A stretch of DNA of 64,000 bases from Trichoderma breve (Eukaryota; Ascomycota; Sordariomycetes; Hypocreales; Hypocreaceae). The DNA lies in contig NC_079233.1 of NCBI RefSeq assembly GCF_028502605.1, positions 930,001-994,000 of the forward strand, given 5' to 3'. Below are positions 1 to 10,606 of the stretch, piece by piece. Position 1 is the first letter of the stretch. Each line of letters starts with the position of its first letter. Position numbers and translations under genes: made by a program. The notes beneath the pieces are model-generated. The model had not been told where the DNA came from. It did no database searches and saw only the letters and a list, made by a program, of their open reading frames with translations.

Positions 1-339
1 CGACGCAGCACTACACAGTCCAGCCGCTTGCTCCCTCGAAACGACTCGTTCAGCAACATTGGCAGAGTTGGCATCTTCTCGACACGGCCTCCGTCGCGAT
101 CAAGGAGTCGCTCCAACAGCGCGGGCGGTGGCTTTGGATCGAGCGGATTCCACATCAGCGGGTTTACAACTCTTGACTCTGCTGAGGGTTTCAGCGAGGC
201 CAGCCGTAAGATTAGAGAGGCGATGAAGGACAGGCGGAAGAAGTCTGACAAGGTCAAGATGGAGGCTGGTGGAGATGAAGAGGACGAGTCTGATAGCGAT
301 GAGGATGGGTACAACGAGGCGAGGAAGAAGAACATTTAA
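1..339 (+). CDS. 3' end of an unrecognised gene (partial)
   Basis: An open frame enters from the left edge and stops at 337-339 (TAA); the start lies outside the window. The visible 112 residues are low in complexity: an Arg/Ser-rich stretch (RSRSRS), a Gly/Ser-rich part, a more structured piece (FTTLDSAEGF, then a basic helix around SRKIREAMKDRRKK) and an acidic Glu/Asp/Ser tail ending in a basic RKKNI. The composition suggests the disordered tail of a nuclear or regulatory protein, but no family can be named. It could be the last exon only, since no upstream splice site can be seen. Confidence 0.6.
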   Translation, partial: RRSTTQSSRLLPRNDSFSNIGRVGIFSTRPPSRSRSRSNSAGGGFGSSGFHISGFTTLDSAEGFSEASRKIREAMKDRRKKSDKVKMEAGGDEEDESDSDEDGYNEARKKNI

Positions 340-1624
340 AGGGTGACCCGCTTAATGAATGCGAATTGGGTGTGGGGTCTAGTACCGTGTTACAATATGT
401 TTTCTTTTTGTTGTTTTTCATCACCACTTGTTGTTTTGTGTTGGAGTTTTTGCGCATATACTCCGTAGGCATCTTGAATTTACCAAGGGAATTTTATGAA
501 TGCTGTTACCGTAGATACGGCAATTTTTGACATTGATATGACATGCAACGAGTATGCGTGTAAATGGATACATCCCACATGGCCCTCGTCGGCTTATTGT
601 ACACGACGACGTATGAAGTTTGACGCTTCTTTATGGGCTTCGGGATTGGCGCAGGGGCACTTGACGGAATCCGAACATCGGCTTTATGTACAGCAGCCTG
701 AGTTGAATTGATACTGCGGGAGGGTTTTACCCTAGTATGATAAGGGGAAAATCAATGTTTGGTAGTATTGCGCATGCCTGCATGATGAGATTTGCTTACA
801 CTTTTCTACTTTTCTGCCAAGGTTAGTGGTTAGTTGGAATGGTGTAGTTGTGATTGCATATGAGGCCATTGGGGATGGGAACGGACTCGGCCGACGAGCC
901 GCCGGTGAATTGGCAGCTCGGAGATGTCGGCGATTTGAAGGCAAAGAAACAGCGGTGGGGGGACCTTGAATAGATTACGTGTCAAGCGGAAAAAAGAAAA
1001 GAACACGATTGATCCTTTTTTACTAGGTAGTATTTGACTGTAGAACCGCTGTCTCATTGGTGAATCATGGAATAAGAGATGACGACGACAAGCAAAAAGA
1101 AAAAAAAGATACAATGCGCAAGAGCTGGAAAGATTCCATGTGATGACGGGAATTTCCCGTTTGGGGCGGTCGGCCTCCACTCCCCGGGACGCTCGCATCG
1201 GCTTGGCCTGCCGGACGGGAGCTGGGGAAGGCAAAAGAATGAGGGATGGGCGTTTTTAGTTTGCATTGTTATTGGTTCGATTGTATTACTCATTTGTAGG
1301 GCGAGACGCCGGACGGATCTGATAAGGATGTTGGGGGAGAGAGTGGGATGATGAGCAGGGCTTCGTTAAATCCGAGGGAGGTTTAAAGAGCCGGGGACCA
1401 ACCCTGATGGCACCCGTTTTCTTTTGTATTTATTTTATAAATCGATTCGGGAGTTTTTCTTTCCTTTTTATTATTTGTTTGAGTCTTTTGATTTAGCGGC
1501 AGAGACAGAGGCAAAAAACTGATCATCTGGAAGGAAACGAATTAAGGGGGCGAAAAAAAAAATAGGGTTCTATATATCCACTTGGACCATCTCGGAGTTC
1601 CTTTTCTCTTTTTCTTTTCCCACC
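340..1624. other. Intergenic, no supported gene
   Basis: 3' flank of the left-edge gene and 5' flank of the thioredoxin-like gene. It holds T-rich and A-rich tracts (for example around 1090-1110 and 1550-1561) and one TACTCCGTA motif at 459-467. Short open frames on both strands show no conserved-looking composition or splice structure. Confidence 0.6.
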
Positions 1625-2946
1625 ATGCCGCCTCCCGCAGCCACGAACAACAACACCATCGGCAACGCGCCTCGCATGCCCGTGAAGCAAAAAATGGCCG
1701 TGTCGCTCAAGTCGCTCGTGAGCTCGGTGCTGAGCGCGGTGCCGGGGGCCGCCGGCGTGGGAGCGGCCGTATCGGGCCCGGCGTCAAGCGGGGGACCGGC
1801 GGCGATCGAGTCCCTGTTTGCGCGGACCGAGGCCGAGGTGGACGGGGAGGAGTGCTTGCATGATTGTGAGAGCTGCGCGGTGAAGTACCCGCGCGGGTTC
1901 AAGGTGGACGAGGAGGACGTGTTGTATGGGCAGGTCAAGGGGTGGAGCACGCATGTGCTTGTTGGGACGGGGAAGACGGATTGGGTGAGGGATGTTGCGG
2001 ATGAGAGGGGGAGTGTGATGGAGGCGATTCAGAAGGTTGGAGGGGTGACTACTGGGGTGAGTTTTTCTCTTCTTTTTCCTTTTTGTGTTGTTTGTGGGGG
2101 TGGATGAGGTGAGATGAGGTTATGTGAAGTGAGATGAGATGAGATGAGAAGAATGAGAGAAGAGTGATGAGAAAAGGGGGAAAGTAAAGTGAGGATAAAC
2201 GTACTGACATCCACCATCAGAGACTCATGCTGTCCGCCTCCAACCTCCCTACGCCTCACGACACCACCGACTACTCAGAGCCCACCACCGTCCTCCTCCT
2301 CCCAGCCTTTGCCATCGTCCACAACGTCCACCCCCGCAACGTCCCCCAGCTCATCTCAGACGTCGTCAACGTCGCTCCCACAAACTCCTCCCCCTTAACC
2401 CCCTGGCGCTCCATCATCCCCGCCTCCCTCCCCAGCCCAGACGCCTCGCTGGCCGACCTCACCATCAACGCGTGTCCGCACAGCGCCGTCGTGCTCATGT
2501 GCAGCCAGAAGACGCGCGACGCGCGATGCGGCCAGAGCGCGCCGCTGCTGCGAAAGGAGCTGGAGAGGCATTTGCGGCCGTTGGGCTTGTATCGGGATTT
2601 GCATGATGAGAGGCCTGGGGGAGTGGGGATTTACTTTATTAGCCATGTTGGTGGGCACAAGTACTCTGCGAACGTGATGGTGTATCGACGGCCGAATGCG
2701 TTTGGCAAGGATGACGAGCCGTTGCCGGAGGGCGTGGAGGAGGCGGCTGAGGCGAAGGAGGAGAAGAATGGTGAGGAGGTGGAGAAGAGTGATGTGGGAG
2801 CTGCGCAGTGTATTTGGCTGGCGAGGGTGAGGCCGGAGGATTGTGAGAATTTGGTGCGGTATACGGTGCTGAAGGGGAAGGTTGTGAAGCCGGAGAGACA
2901 GTTGAGGGGAGGGTTTGATAGAGGGAGGGGGTTGATGAGTTGGTGA
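1625..2946 (+). CDS. Sucrase/ferredoxin-like (Apd1/Aim32-type) [2Fe-2S] thioredoxin-like protein
   Basis: Two exons, 1625-2056 and 2221-2946, with a 164-nt intron (GTGAGT...CAG, phase 0), give 385 aa. The ATG has a good CACC context. The N-terminal half has the family's Cys-rich start (CLHDCESC) and the GTGKTDW and GSVMEAI blocks. The C-terminal thioredoxin-like half carries a Cys-x8-Cys pair (CSQKTRDARC) and a His-x3-His pair (HVGGH), the spacing of the [2Fe-2S] ligands known from yeast Apd1 and Aim32. An acidic insert follows, and the tail is basic. In yeast, Apd1 is cytosolic and linked to actin patches and redox-drug sensitivity, while Aim32 is mitochondrial. No clear mitochondrial leader is seen here, so Apd1-like is favoured. 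Function beyond the cluster fold is inference. Confidence 0.85.
2102..2175 (+). repeat. Purine-rich GATGA/GAGAT microsatellite in an intron
   Basis: Inside the intron of the Apd1/Aim32-like gene the sense strand is almost pure G, A and T, with repeated GAGAT and GATGAG units. It makes the intron (164 nt) longer than its neighbours in this window. No function can be read from it. Confidence 0.6.
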
Positions 2947-4016
2947 GGATGGGTATGGGTTTGGGGGTTATTTGGGTTTTCATTTGGGTTTGGTTCATGA
3001 GCATATACATATATATAATCCAGTTGGACGTTTATAAAAGAGAGGTCCGTCGGCATTATCCGGTGGAATGATTTACCATCTACTTTCATCAAGTTGAGCC
3101 TTTGTATGCTTCAGCATGTTGACCATGAGATTCGTTGTAAAGGTTTTGTGAAGGGTGAAAAGTTTTATGACGGTAGTATGATTAAGGTTGGACGGATTGT
3201 AGGTAGTCTAATGGAGCTCTTGTGTCGGACATCTATGTACTTGACCTGAGTATATCCCTTAAACTTGCCTGCTTCATTAATACATAGATCTAGTAGACAC
3301 AGCTAGATCTAGTAGATTATTTTGAAAGGGAGGAGGGGGGGTGCTTAGCTAGAATTTAAATGAATCTGGTTGAGTTGCCAGTTGGGAGACGCAAAAACTA
3401 AGAAAAAAGGCCTCCTGAATGGTCTTTCAACAATCTGTCAAGGGTGTAATTCTCTGCTTGCTTTCTAATCTCGCGTTACAGCCTGGTTCTTGCTACTACT
3501 CCAAGGTCTCATTATAATTCCCTTTTATTTTTGAAGTTGTAAAATCACCTTGATGTATAATCATTTAGTAAGGACAAAATTTCTAGTCATTGTTTATCCA
3601 ACCTTTGGGTAAACCCCTTTCAAGCAGGGCTCTTGACTGGAGAGCTAGCCATCGCAGCCTGCGCCGAACCTAGTACACACGATTGGGAATATCATCAGCG
3701 AGAATGTGCAGTGACGTTTACTTATTTAACCAACCACGTGTTGGGTCACCTGGCCGTTCCGGTGCAAAATGGTTCGGTTTTGAGGCTGTAGTTGATGTAA
3801 ATTCAAGTGTTCATGATTTTATGCTTGCTGGCCGTTTTTGTCCATTTTGGGCTCATTCGCGAGGCACGCAGGCAGCTGAAAAGCCCCACGCAGGACGTTT
3901 GCTGCTGGACAAGGATCGTAATGGTATAAGCCTAAAATAAAATGCTAGCCATGCCCAAGCAACCACGAAAGAAACTCGTCGACGTTGGTGAAGAAAAGAA
4001 GTAAAAGGGGGAAAAA
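2947..4016. other. Intergenic, no supported gene
   Basis: About 1.07 kb between the Apd1-like gene and the HET gene. It contains a short direct repeat of AGATCTAGTAGA (about 3286-3319) and AT-rich stretches around 3500-3600. A small open frame at 3683-3940 has no recognisable content. Confidence 0.5.
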
Positions 4017-5937
4017 ATGCGACTGCTCAACACCAAGACATATAGCATCACCGAATTCTTCGAGGCCAACATCCCCAGATATGCCATTCTCTCTCACACC
4101 TGGGGGTCCGGAGAGGTGACATATCAGGACATAGTCCAGTCGGTAGAGCAAGCGCGGGAAAGGAAGCCTCAGGGATTTGCCAAAGTCGAGGGCGCGTGTG
4201 CGCTTGCATATGCCGAGGGATTCGACTACATATGGATTGATACCTGCTGCATCGACAAGACGAGCAGCGCTGAGCTGTCCGAGGCTATCAATTCCATGTA
4301 TGCGTGGTACCGGGAATCGTCGATATGCTACGCGTACTTGATTGACGTTCGATATATCGAGCACCCAACTTTGGAAACGGGGAATAGGAACTTTAGTGAG
4401 GTTGAATTCGGGGCATCCCGCTGGTTTACGAGGGGATGGACGCTACAAGAGCTCATTGCGCCATCAGACGTCGCTTTTTATTCTGGAGATTGGCACTGTC
4501 TCGGAAGGAAATCTTTTCACAAAGACGTGATATCCAGAATCACGGGCATCGACGTGAGCATTCTCGCCGGGGCCGATCCATCCCTCATCGCCGTAGCACG
4601 CAAGATGTATTGGGCCTCCAGCAGAACGACGACCAGAATCGAAGACATGGCGTATTGTTTAATGGGCTTATTCTCCGTCTCCATGCCTCTCATCTACGGC
4701 GAGGGGAAAAAGGCTTTCCTTCGGCTTCAGGAGGAAATCATCAAGACTGTTGACGACCAGTCCATCTTTGCGTGGCAGCTACGGAAGCCGAGTTCTCCTG
4801 GGCCAGCCTTTTACGGACTCCTGGCCGACTCCCCGAGTGCCTTTGAGTATACTGGTGGAAATGTCTCCCCATTTGTATCAAGTCACTCTTCTACGCAGGC
4901 GACACGTATCATTAATAACACTCTGCAGACTACACTGATGATCCAGAACAAGGTAATGCAGGGTGTCCACTATGCTGGCTTTGGTAAACTGCCGTCTGGT
5001 CCCCTGTCAAACTATCGTCGGGCTGTCCTTGGCTGCAGGTATGGCTTCTCAGGAGATTCTTCGCCTTGCATTGAGCTGTGGTGTCTGGACGAGGAACAGT
5101 CCCAGTTTGCGAGAATTCGGCCTTGGAATCTCTTTAGGGAACAGGCACCGTCCATTTCCCCTCCCTTGCGAGTGAATTCGCTATCTAAAATCCCGTCTCT
5201 CTTGTACGAGGTGCCTCTATGTAAGTTCAGGCTCTGATCCTATTTTCCTTATCACTTGTGAAAGCTATGTAGACATGCTGATATAGAGTCGAATGTGGTA
5301 TGTAGACTTTGGCACCATCTCCATGGACTTGCTTCTAAATCGTGCGCCGTGGGAGTACAAACAGATCACTGTCTCTCACAACCCTCGGGAATTCATACCG
5401 TTTGGCTTCCGCCTTCAATATCTAAGCTACAAGATTGGAACCCGCGAAGGCTATCCAGCTGATCGATGGCACGGCAACGACCGGGTGTTACAGCGAGCTT
5501 ACCACCACAGAAACGGCCCTCAGCAGAATACTTCGTCAACTTCCCAGCCAAATGTCGTGTATTACAACGATCCCAAGAGGAATGTCCACGTCGCCCGTGT
5601 CACAGAAGGCGCCGTGCGTGTCATTTTCAAAGAAAAGTCGTTCAAAGGGTGGTGCTTATTACATGCCCTTGTCCTGGGGATGGACATAATCCATGATGAA
5701 CGGGGGGATTGGGAACGAAAACCGTGGTGCCGCATCGTGGAACTTGAGCCGTGGATGCAGGTGGACGAATACAAATATGAGTTTGACTGGAACGAAGGAG
5801 AGAGTAGCAAGATTAAATGCTCGTCGCACGACGCCTTGTTGCTGGCAAAGGTCATTATGCTGCCTGGCGATGAGTTGTATACCGTTCAGCTGAATGCTGC
5901 TAACATGAATGAGTTGGCGTATTGGTGGCCATGGTGA
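4017..5937 (+). CDS. HET-domain (heterokaryon incompatibility) protein
   Basis: Exons 4017-5220 and 5306-5937 give 611 aa. The intron uses a strong GTAAGT donor; the acceptor TAG at 5303-5305 is the one that keeps the frame, because the nearer AG at 5285-5286 would create a stop. The N-terminus is a typical HET domain: YAILSHTWG (residues 22-30), YIWIDTCCIDK (71-81), an INSMYAWYR helix, and SRWFTRGWTLQELIAP (135-150). HET proteins trigger or modulate cell death after fusion of unlike hyphae or act in other non-self responses. The C-terminal 400 residues show no NACHT, WD40 or ankyrin repeats and are unassigned, so what the protein senses is unknown. A start with residues RLLNT directly before the HET core is usual in this family. 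Confidence 0.88.
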
Positions 5938-6156
5938 TGATGAGAGCAAAGTTTATGAGAGCATGAGTGGAATGAATTATTAATATCTAAGTAATACGAT
6001 CAAAAACGAAGCATTTCATAGAAGAGAAGTTGTACGGTTATCGCGTGTTCTCGATCTAAGTGCCCTTTCTATCAAATCCCGGCCAAGAAAGGCCCCGATG
6101 TCCCAGCAAGTGCCAAATAATGCTAAAATCAAACTATAAAAGACTGGCCATAGAAT

Positions 6157-7164
6157 CTAAAGAGCATGATCTCGACAACACTCGGAATGGCATTGTCCTG
6201 AGGATCCGCTGACAGAACCACTGCTATTGTCATCAGCGATGTTGACGTTGGCTTCACCAACGTTCAGGGACGTAGCAGGCAAAGGCCAGTTGAAAAAGCT
6301 ACTCAACACGGCAGAAGCGTTGTTGTTTGAAGATGCCATTGCCTCGACATTATAATCATAGTCAAACCCTCCGCGATATTGACCAGCCATAAGATTGCCT
6401 CTCTCCAGCGCCGCCGCCTGCTTCTCCAAACCCACCCTCATAATCGCATCTGCGCACTGCACCTGCTTCATCGTCTTGCGCACTCTCTCCTTGGCCTCAT
6501 GCTCATCATCCTGTAAATCCCGTAGCTCATCCAACTTTCGCATCCAAGCCTCACTCTCGTGAGCAGAGTGTCGCTGCAGAGCAATTCCTCCTTGTGAGAA
6601 CATGGCGCTCGTAGTGGCATCGGAGAGAATGTCCATCTCGTGACACATGAAATCCAGGGGGCTGTGGAAGAAGAGTTCCCACGTGGTCTGCACTTCGAGG
6701 CGCGAGATGTGTTCTAGACGTAGGGCTGCTTCGTCATGGCGTTGACGGAGGGTGCGTTGGATGTGACGGAGGATGTTGAGGCATGTTGATAGACGCTGTT
6801 CGTGAACAAGGCGAGCAGCAGAGGAGTGTTGGTCGAGCTCTGGGATCTTGGATGATGATGGGAGTGCGCCGTTGTTAAGATTAGAGGATTGGTTCTCATA
6901 GTTGCTTGTAAACTGCATCTTATAAGGCTCCTCGGGGCGTATAAAGATGGGCGGAATATCGGAAGTCGGCTGCTGAGGAGGAAAGGGGAAGCCTTGAGCC
7001 AGGAGAGAAGATGGCGAGGCCATGAGATACTCCCGAGGAACTTCGTTGGGAGTGTCTTGAAACTCGGAAGAAGCACCCCTTGAGGATGTAGATGGAGGCG
7101 TAGAGTTGGTGATGTGTTGCTGCGCGAGGCCGCGGTTGTTTGAAGTCGAGCTTGCATCCGCCAT
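6157..7164 (-). CDS. Hypothetical protein with a helical, charged centre
   Basis: A single-exon frame of 335 aa from ATG 7164-7162 to TAG at 6157. The first 110 residues are Ser/Thr/Pro/Gln/Asn-rich and look disordered. Residues about 115-255 are helical and charged (LRHIQRTLRQRHDEAALRLEH, then DELRDLQDDEHEAKERVRKT), suggesting coiled coils. The tail is Asn/Ser-rich and ends with a Cys/His cluster (QCHSECCRDH). No DNA-binding or catalytic motif is visible and I do not recognise the family. It is convergent with the HET gene, 219 nt away. Length and composition support a real gene, but a missed intron is possible. Confidence 0.6.
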   Translation of the reverse strand: MADASSTSNNRGLAQQHITNSTPPSTSSRGASSEFQDTPNEVPREYLMASPSSLLAQGFPFPPQQPTSDIPPIFIRPEEPYKMQFTSNYENQSSNLNNGALPSSSKIPELDQHSSAARLVHEQRLSTCLNILRHIQRTLRQRHDEAALRLEHISRLEVQTTWELFFHSPLDFMCHEMDILSDATTSAMFSQGGIALQRHSAHESEAWMRKLDELRDLQDDEHEAKERVRKTMKQVQCADAIMRVGLEKQAAALERGNLMAGQYRGGFDYDYNVEAMASSNNNASAVLSSFFNWPLPATSLNVGEANVNIADDNSSGSVSGSSGQCHSECCRDHAL

Positions 7165-8060
7165 TGCGTAGAGGTGGTGTAAGTGAGTGATGCTGAAGGG
7201 AGTTGATGTTGGCGAGTGTCGCGACTGATGAAGCTGATGGAAGAGAGGGGAGAAGGGAATGTGGTGTTGGAGGAAGCATTTTTATGGTGAATTACAGCAC
7301 AGTGATCCAGAGTGTTTGGGGGAGTCGTGCCTTGTCAGTCGAGAGGTTCTGTGTTAATCAGAAGAGAAAAGAGAGCTCTGAGAAGTGTCTGATTCACGTA
7401 GAAAAAGGACCATGAGCAAGGCGCTTACACTCGTGATGAGTTTGAGTGTTCTAGAAACAGCACAGATGCACGTATGATATTCACACATACTTCTATAGAC
7501 AGGGTATATTTGCATGTGGTATTTCTGCTGAGAAGAAAGATTCGATCATCACATATATGATTCATGTCGCGACTACTGTGTGGATGCAGGTCAGGCACAA
7601 CAAAGTGTGTTCAATTGTATATCCATTTCACTGTGTAAACACAAAGTTTATCTCATGACATGCATGCTGCGATATACACACGCCTTCATTGCTCTCATTA
7701 TCCCACCCTCATATCCTCATTACACACATGCCAATTCATACCATCCCACCAAAGTCATGTACAAAACATATCCAAAAGAGCCCCGGAGGGCGACTTATTC
7801 CATAAACAGATCTTCCCATCATCCACATCCTCATCTTCAAAGGTATCAAGAACCAATGCAGAGATGCTTCAAAATCCTTTCATAAACAAACCATGCTCAT
7901 ATCATAACCCAAGAACAAATCATGCAATTCCGCTGCGCCACATATATTCCAAAAAATTTAAATGGGGGAGGAAAATATAAAAAAGGTTGGCAGTTTTGAG
8001 CACAAGAATCCTACCTCGATTTAGCCCCGTATTTTCATCGGGAGGACTCTTGGCTCAGTG
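7165..8060. other. Intergenic, no supported gene
   Basis: 5' flank of the hypothetical protein gene and 3' flank of the small membrane protein gene, both on the minus strand. It contains AT-rich DNA and CA/TA-rich runs around 7640-7760. No coding or RNA feature is seen. Confidence 0.5.
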
Positions 8061-8222
8061 TTAGTCTGCCAGGCTGTGCGAGTTGCTGCTACTCGACTCC
8101 GTCGTGATGGTGAGCTCGCGGCGCGCGCCGTGGACCAGCTTGTAGATGCCGAAGGAGATGGCGGCTAGGACGATGAAGAGCACGATGATGATGATGGCGA
8201 TGACATAGTTGCGCTGCGTCAT
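8061..8222 (-). CDS. Small single-pass membrane protein (53 aa)
   Basis: ATG at 8222-8220 and TAA at 8061. The frame stays open further upstream, but the leader just before this ATG is a run of A and CAAAAA, typical of a fungal 5' UTR, so the short form is preferred. The protein starts MTQRNY, has one very hydrophobic segment (about residues 7-28, rich in Ile, Val, Leu and Ala with GIY at its end), a basic stop-transfer patch (HGARRE) and a Ser/Thr-rich hydrophilic tail. This is the layout of a tail- or signal-anchored microprotein with the basic patch on the cytosolic side. No family is recognised. Positive-inside charge and a clean TM argue against chance, but proteins this small need expression or conservation evidence. 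Confidence 0.55.
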   Translation of the reverse strand: MTQRNYVIAIIIIVLFIVLAAISFGIYKLVHGARRELTITTESSSSNSHSLAD

Positions 8223-9534
8223 TGCGGCGGTTTTTTTTTTTGTTTTTGTTTTGGTGTTTGTGTGTTTGTTGTCGGGTGTTTTTGTTGTTCCCCCCGTTTG
8301 TGACAATGTCGGTGAGATTCTGACGGTGTGGTTTTCTGTCTCGCTCTGTTTCGTTTGGCTCGAGAGTTATGAGCTTTCAAAAAAGACTGAGAAACAATTA
8401 GTCTTCCACTCATCAAGATTCAATTTCGTAGCCAAAGCTATGCAAGGGAGAAAAAGGGGCGCAAAAGAACAAAGAGCGACGGGCCAGACTCACCAAAGTA
8501 AACAAAACCTCGTCACCGCAAAATAGCCCAAGAACCAAAAAAGCGTGGGAAAGCCCGCGCAAAACCTCAGTTCAAATCGCTTCGATAAAGCCAGTGGAAT
8601 CAAATCAATTAGATATTAATTCAAGCCCTCGTCGTCTTCGTCTATGTACCTTGTCTAAAAGGACAACAGAATAAAACAAAACACGATTCCCAAGAACAGC
8701 GCGAAAAGACAGAGGAAGAAAAGAGTGCCACCAACCCCCCCAGCTATATACGCCGTTGCCCCGCCACCCGCTTTTTGCGTCCGTCCTCTTAGCCCGTGTC
8801 TGCTTCTGGCGTTTCTTTCGAAAAATCGCAAGGCTGGGGATGGGAGGAGACGCAAGCTTAGCTCCAGCGCCTTTTTGTGTGTGTACCTGGGCTAACGCGG
8901 GCTGATGTGGGCTTACGCGCAAACGCTTGCTGCGGCCCTTCCCTGTAGCTGCGCTGTGCTACTGTGCTGTTCAGTGGGGCCAAAGTGCTACGAGTACAAG
9001 CTCAGCTTCCCCCCAGCCTCGCCATTTTATCAAGAGCTACGCTGGTGGCGTGTCATTGGCGACATCTTGAAACGCGACAATACGGAATACGGCACGCACA
9101 TTGCACGCCGATGACTGACTCCGAATACTCCGTTGATATTCTACAGCTCAAAGGTCGATGGCAATAACATCGTTCATCATTTCAATATGAAACTATAAGA
9201 GGCTACTTCGCAAAAATATCCGTAGCTGTTGATACACATTACGCCCCCCCCCCGTCCTCCCCCCTTCAGAGAGATAGAAGCTAGCCGAGTAACACCTAAA
9301 AGTAATGAGCCACGCTTCGAGAAACCGCAGCCCGCAAACCAAGGGAGGAAAAATCAGTAAAAACCAAAAAAATCAATGCGGTCCGTATACGCCAGCTGGT
9401 CTTCCTGCCATGACCATGAATCTCAGTCGCAGAAGTCGCGTTTCCACCCATTCACGCCGCGTCTGATCCAGCAGCCATGCCTCTCCGCTGAGTGTAAAGA
9501 ATTGTCTCCATTCACCCTGATGCCGTTGTCCATC
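8223..9534. other. Intergenic, no supported gene
   Basis: 5' flank of the small membrane protein and 3' flank of HP1, both on the minus strand. A 66-codon minus-strand frame at 8655-8855 ends in a hydrophobic stretch but lacks other support. A poly-C run lies at about 9244-9265, and one TACTCCGT motif at 9126-9133. Confidence 0.5.
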
Positions 9535-10606
9535 TTACTCGGTCAGCGCCTTGTTCTCCTCCCGGATGATTCGTACATGTCGCTCGTAAAATAGTAGCAT
9601 CTACACCAGTGTCAGTTTTGCAGCAAGCCCACGATCAAGCAGGCGGCGACTTACCTTTTGGGGGCACTTCTTGTAAATGACCTTCGTGTCATGCTTCGTC
9701 TTACGGCCATTCTTCCACACAAGGTAAACAACGAGCCGGCCACTACCTTCATCCTCGCAAGCGTCGATCGTGTCGATTTCGTCCTCCCACGACCCGGCCG
9801 GAGGGCTCCATTTCTCCGCCGTAGCCGGCGGCGCTGAGTCGCCGGGATGTGTTCCGTTTTTCTTGGAACGCTTCGTCGTGGCGGCCGGCGTTGTGCTGTT
9901 CGTCCGATTGCGCTTCTTGCCTCTGGCTGCCTCTTGCGTCTCCTCGAAAATCTTCTCCCGCCCACCGATGGATTCGAAATAGGCACTGAGAATCTCGCCC
10001 GCAGACTCCCTAAATCGCACCAAAGTCAGTTGCTTCATCCAGTAATCGTAATCGCGTGACGTTTGCCCAACGCTCCGTGATTCGCAACATACAGTAGATT
10101 CTCTTCAGGCTCCCAAGTCATATCTGACTTCTTCTCGTAGCCCTCCCACTTGACATGGAATTTCAATGTTCCCTACGCGACGTTAGCCGTGGTGTAATCA
10201 AACAACCACACGTGACGGAGGTGCATCCTACGCACATCTTCATCAATCATGTGCTTCTTGATCGCTTCGACAATGAACCTATAAGCAGTTGTTAGGTCTC
10301 AATGCCATATGCCGTGCAACTCCCGGTGGTTTCATACACATCTTCCTCGAGGTCATCCCCCTCTTCATCCCCGTTCACATCGGCATCCTCGATTTCGATA
10401 TCATCGTCCTCGTCCGCCTCCCTTTCCAACTTTTTTGAGACTCTTCCGTTTCGTTTGGGCCTTCCGGCCGCTTCGTCTGCCTCGCTTGACGCGGAGTTTC
10501 GTGACGACTTGACGGGTGGCGCGCTCTCGTAATCCGAGACTTCCTCGTCGCTGAGTGCTGCTTTGCTCTTAGCGGAAGATCTTCTTTTGTTTCCTCTTGG
10601 AGCCAT
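9535..10606 (-). CDS. HP1: Heterochromatin protein 1 homologue (chromodomain plus chromoshadow domain)
   Basis: Five exons, 10606-10338, 10278-10236, 10172-10093, 10009-9655 and 9600-9535, with introns of 59, 63, 83 and 54 nt, give 270 aa. The first about 85 residues are a basic/acidic disordered tail. The chromodomain follows: FIVEAIKKHMID, LKFHVKWEGY, MTWEPEENLL; it reads histone H3 methylated at Lys9 through an aromatic cage (here Phe, Trp and Tyr). A basic hinge (KKRNRTN, TKRSKKN) leads to a C-terminal chromoshadow dimerisation domain (residues about 195-260: WEDEIDTI, LVVYLVWKNGRKT, IYKKCPQKML, FYERH). The architecture is that of Neurospora HPO and Aspergillus HepA, needed for heterochromatin and for silencing of accessory regions and repeats. 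All exon joins keep phase and rebuild both domains without gaps, so the model is firm. Confidence 0.93.

Noticed and set aside
3683..3940. 85-codon plus frame before the HET gene
   Set aside because: Composition looks random and it probably belongs to the HET promoter region.
5211..5286. Alternative HET intron using a GTGCCT donor or the acceptor at 5286
   Set aside because: The GTAAGT donor with the acceptor at 5305 is stronger and keeps the frame; the strong donor with the nearer acceptor gives a stop.
8655..8855. 66-codon minus frame with a hydrophobic C-terminus
   Set aside because: Its N-terminal part looks random and there is no leader or other support, unlike the 53-aa frame at 8061-8222.
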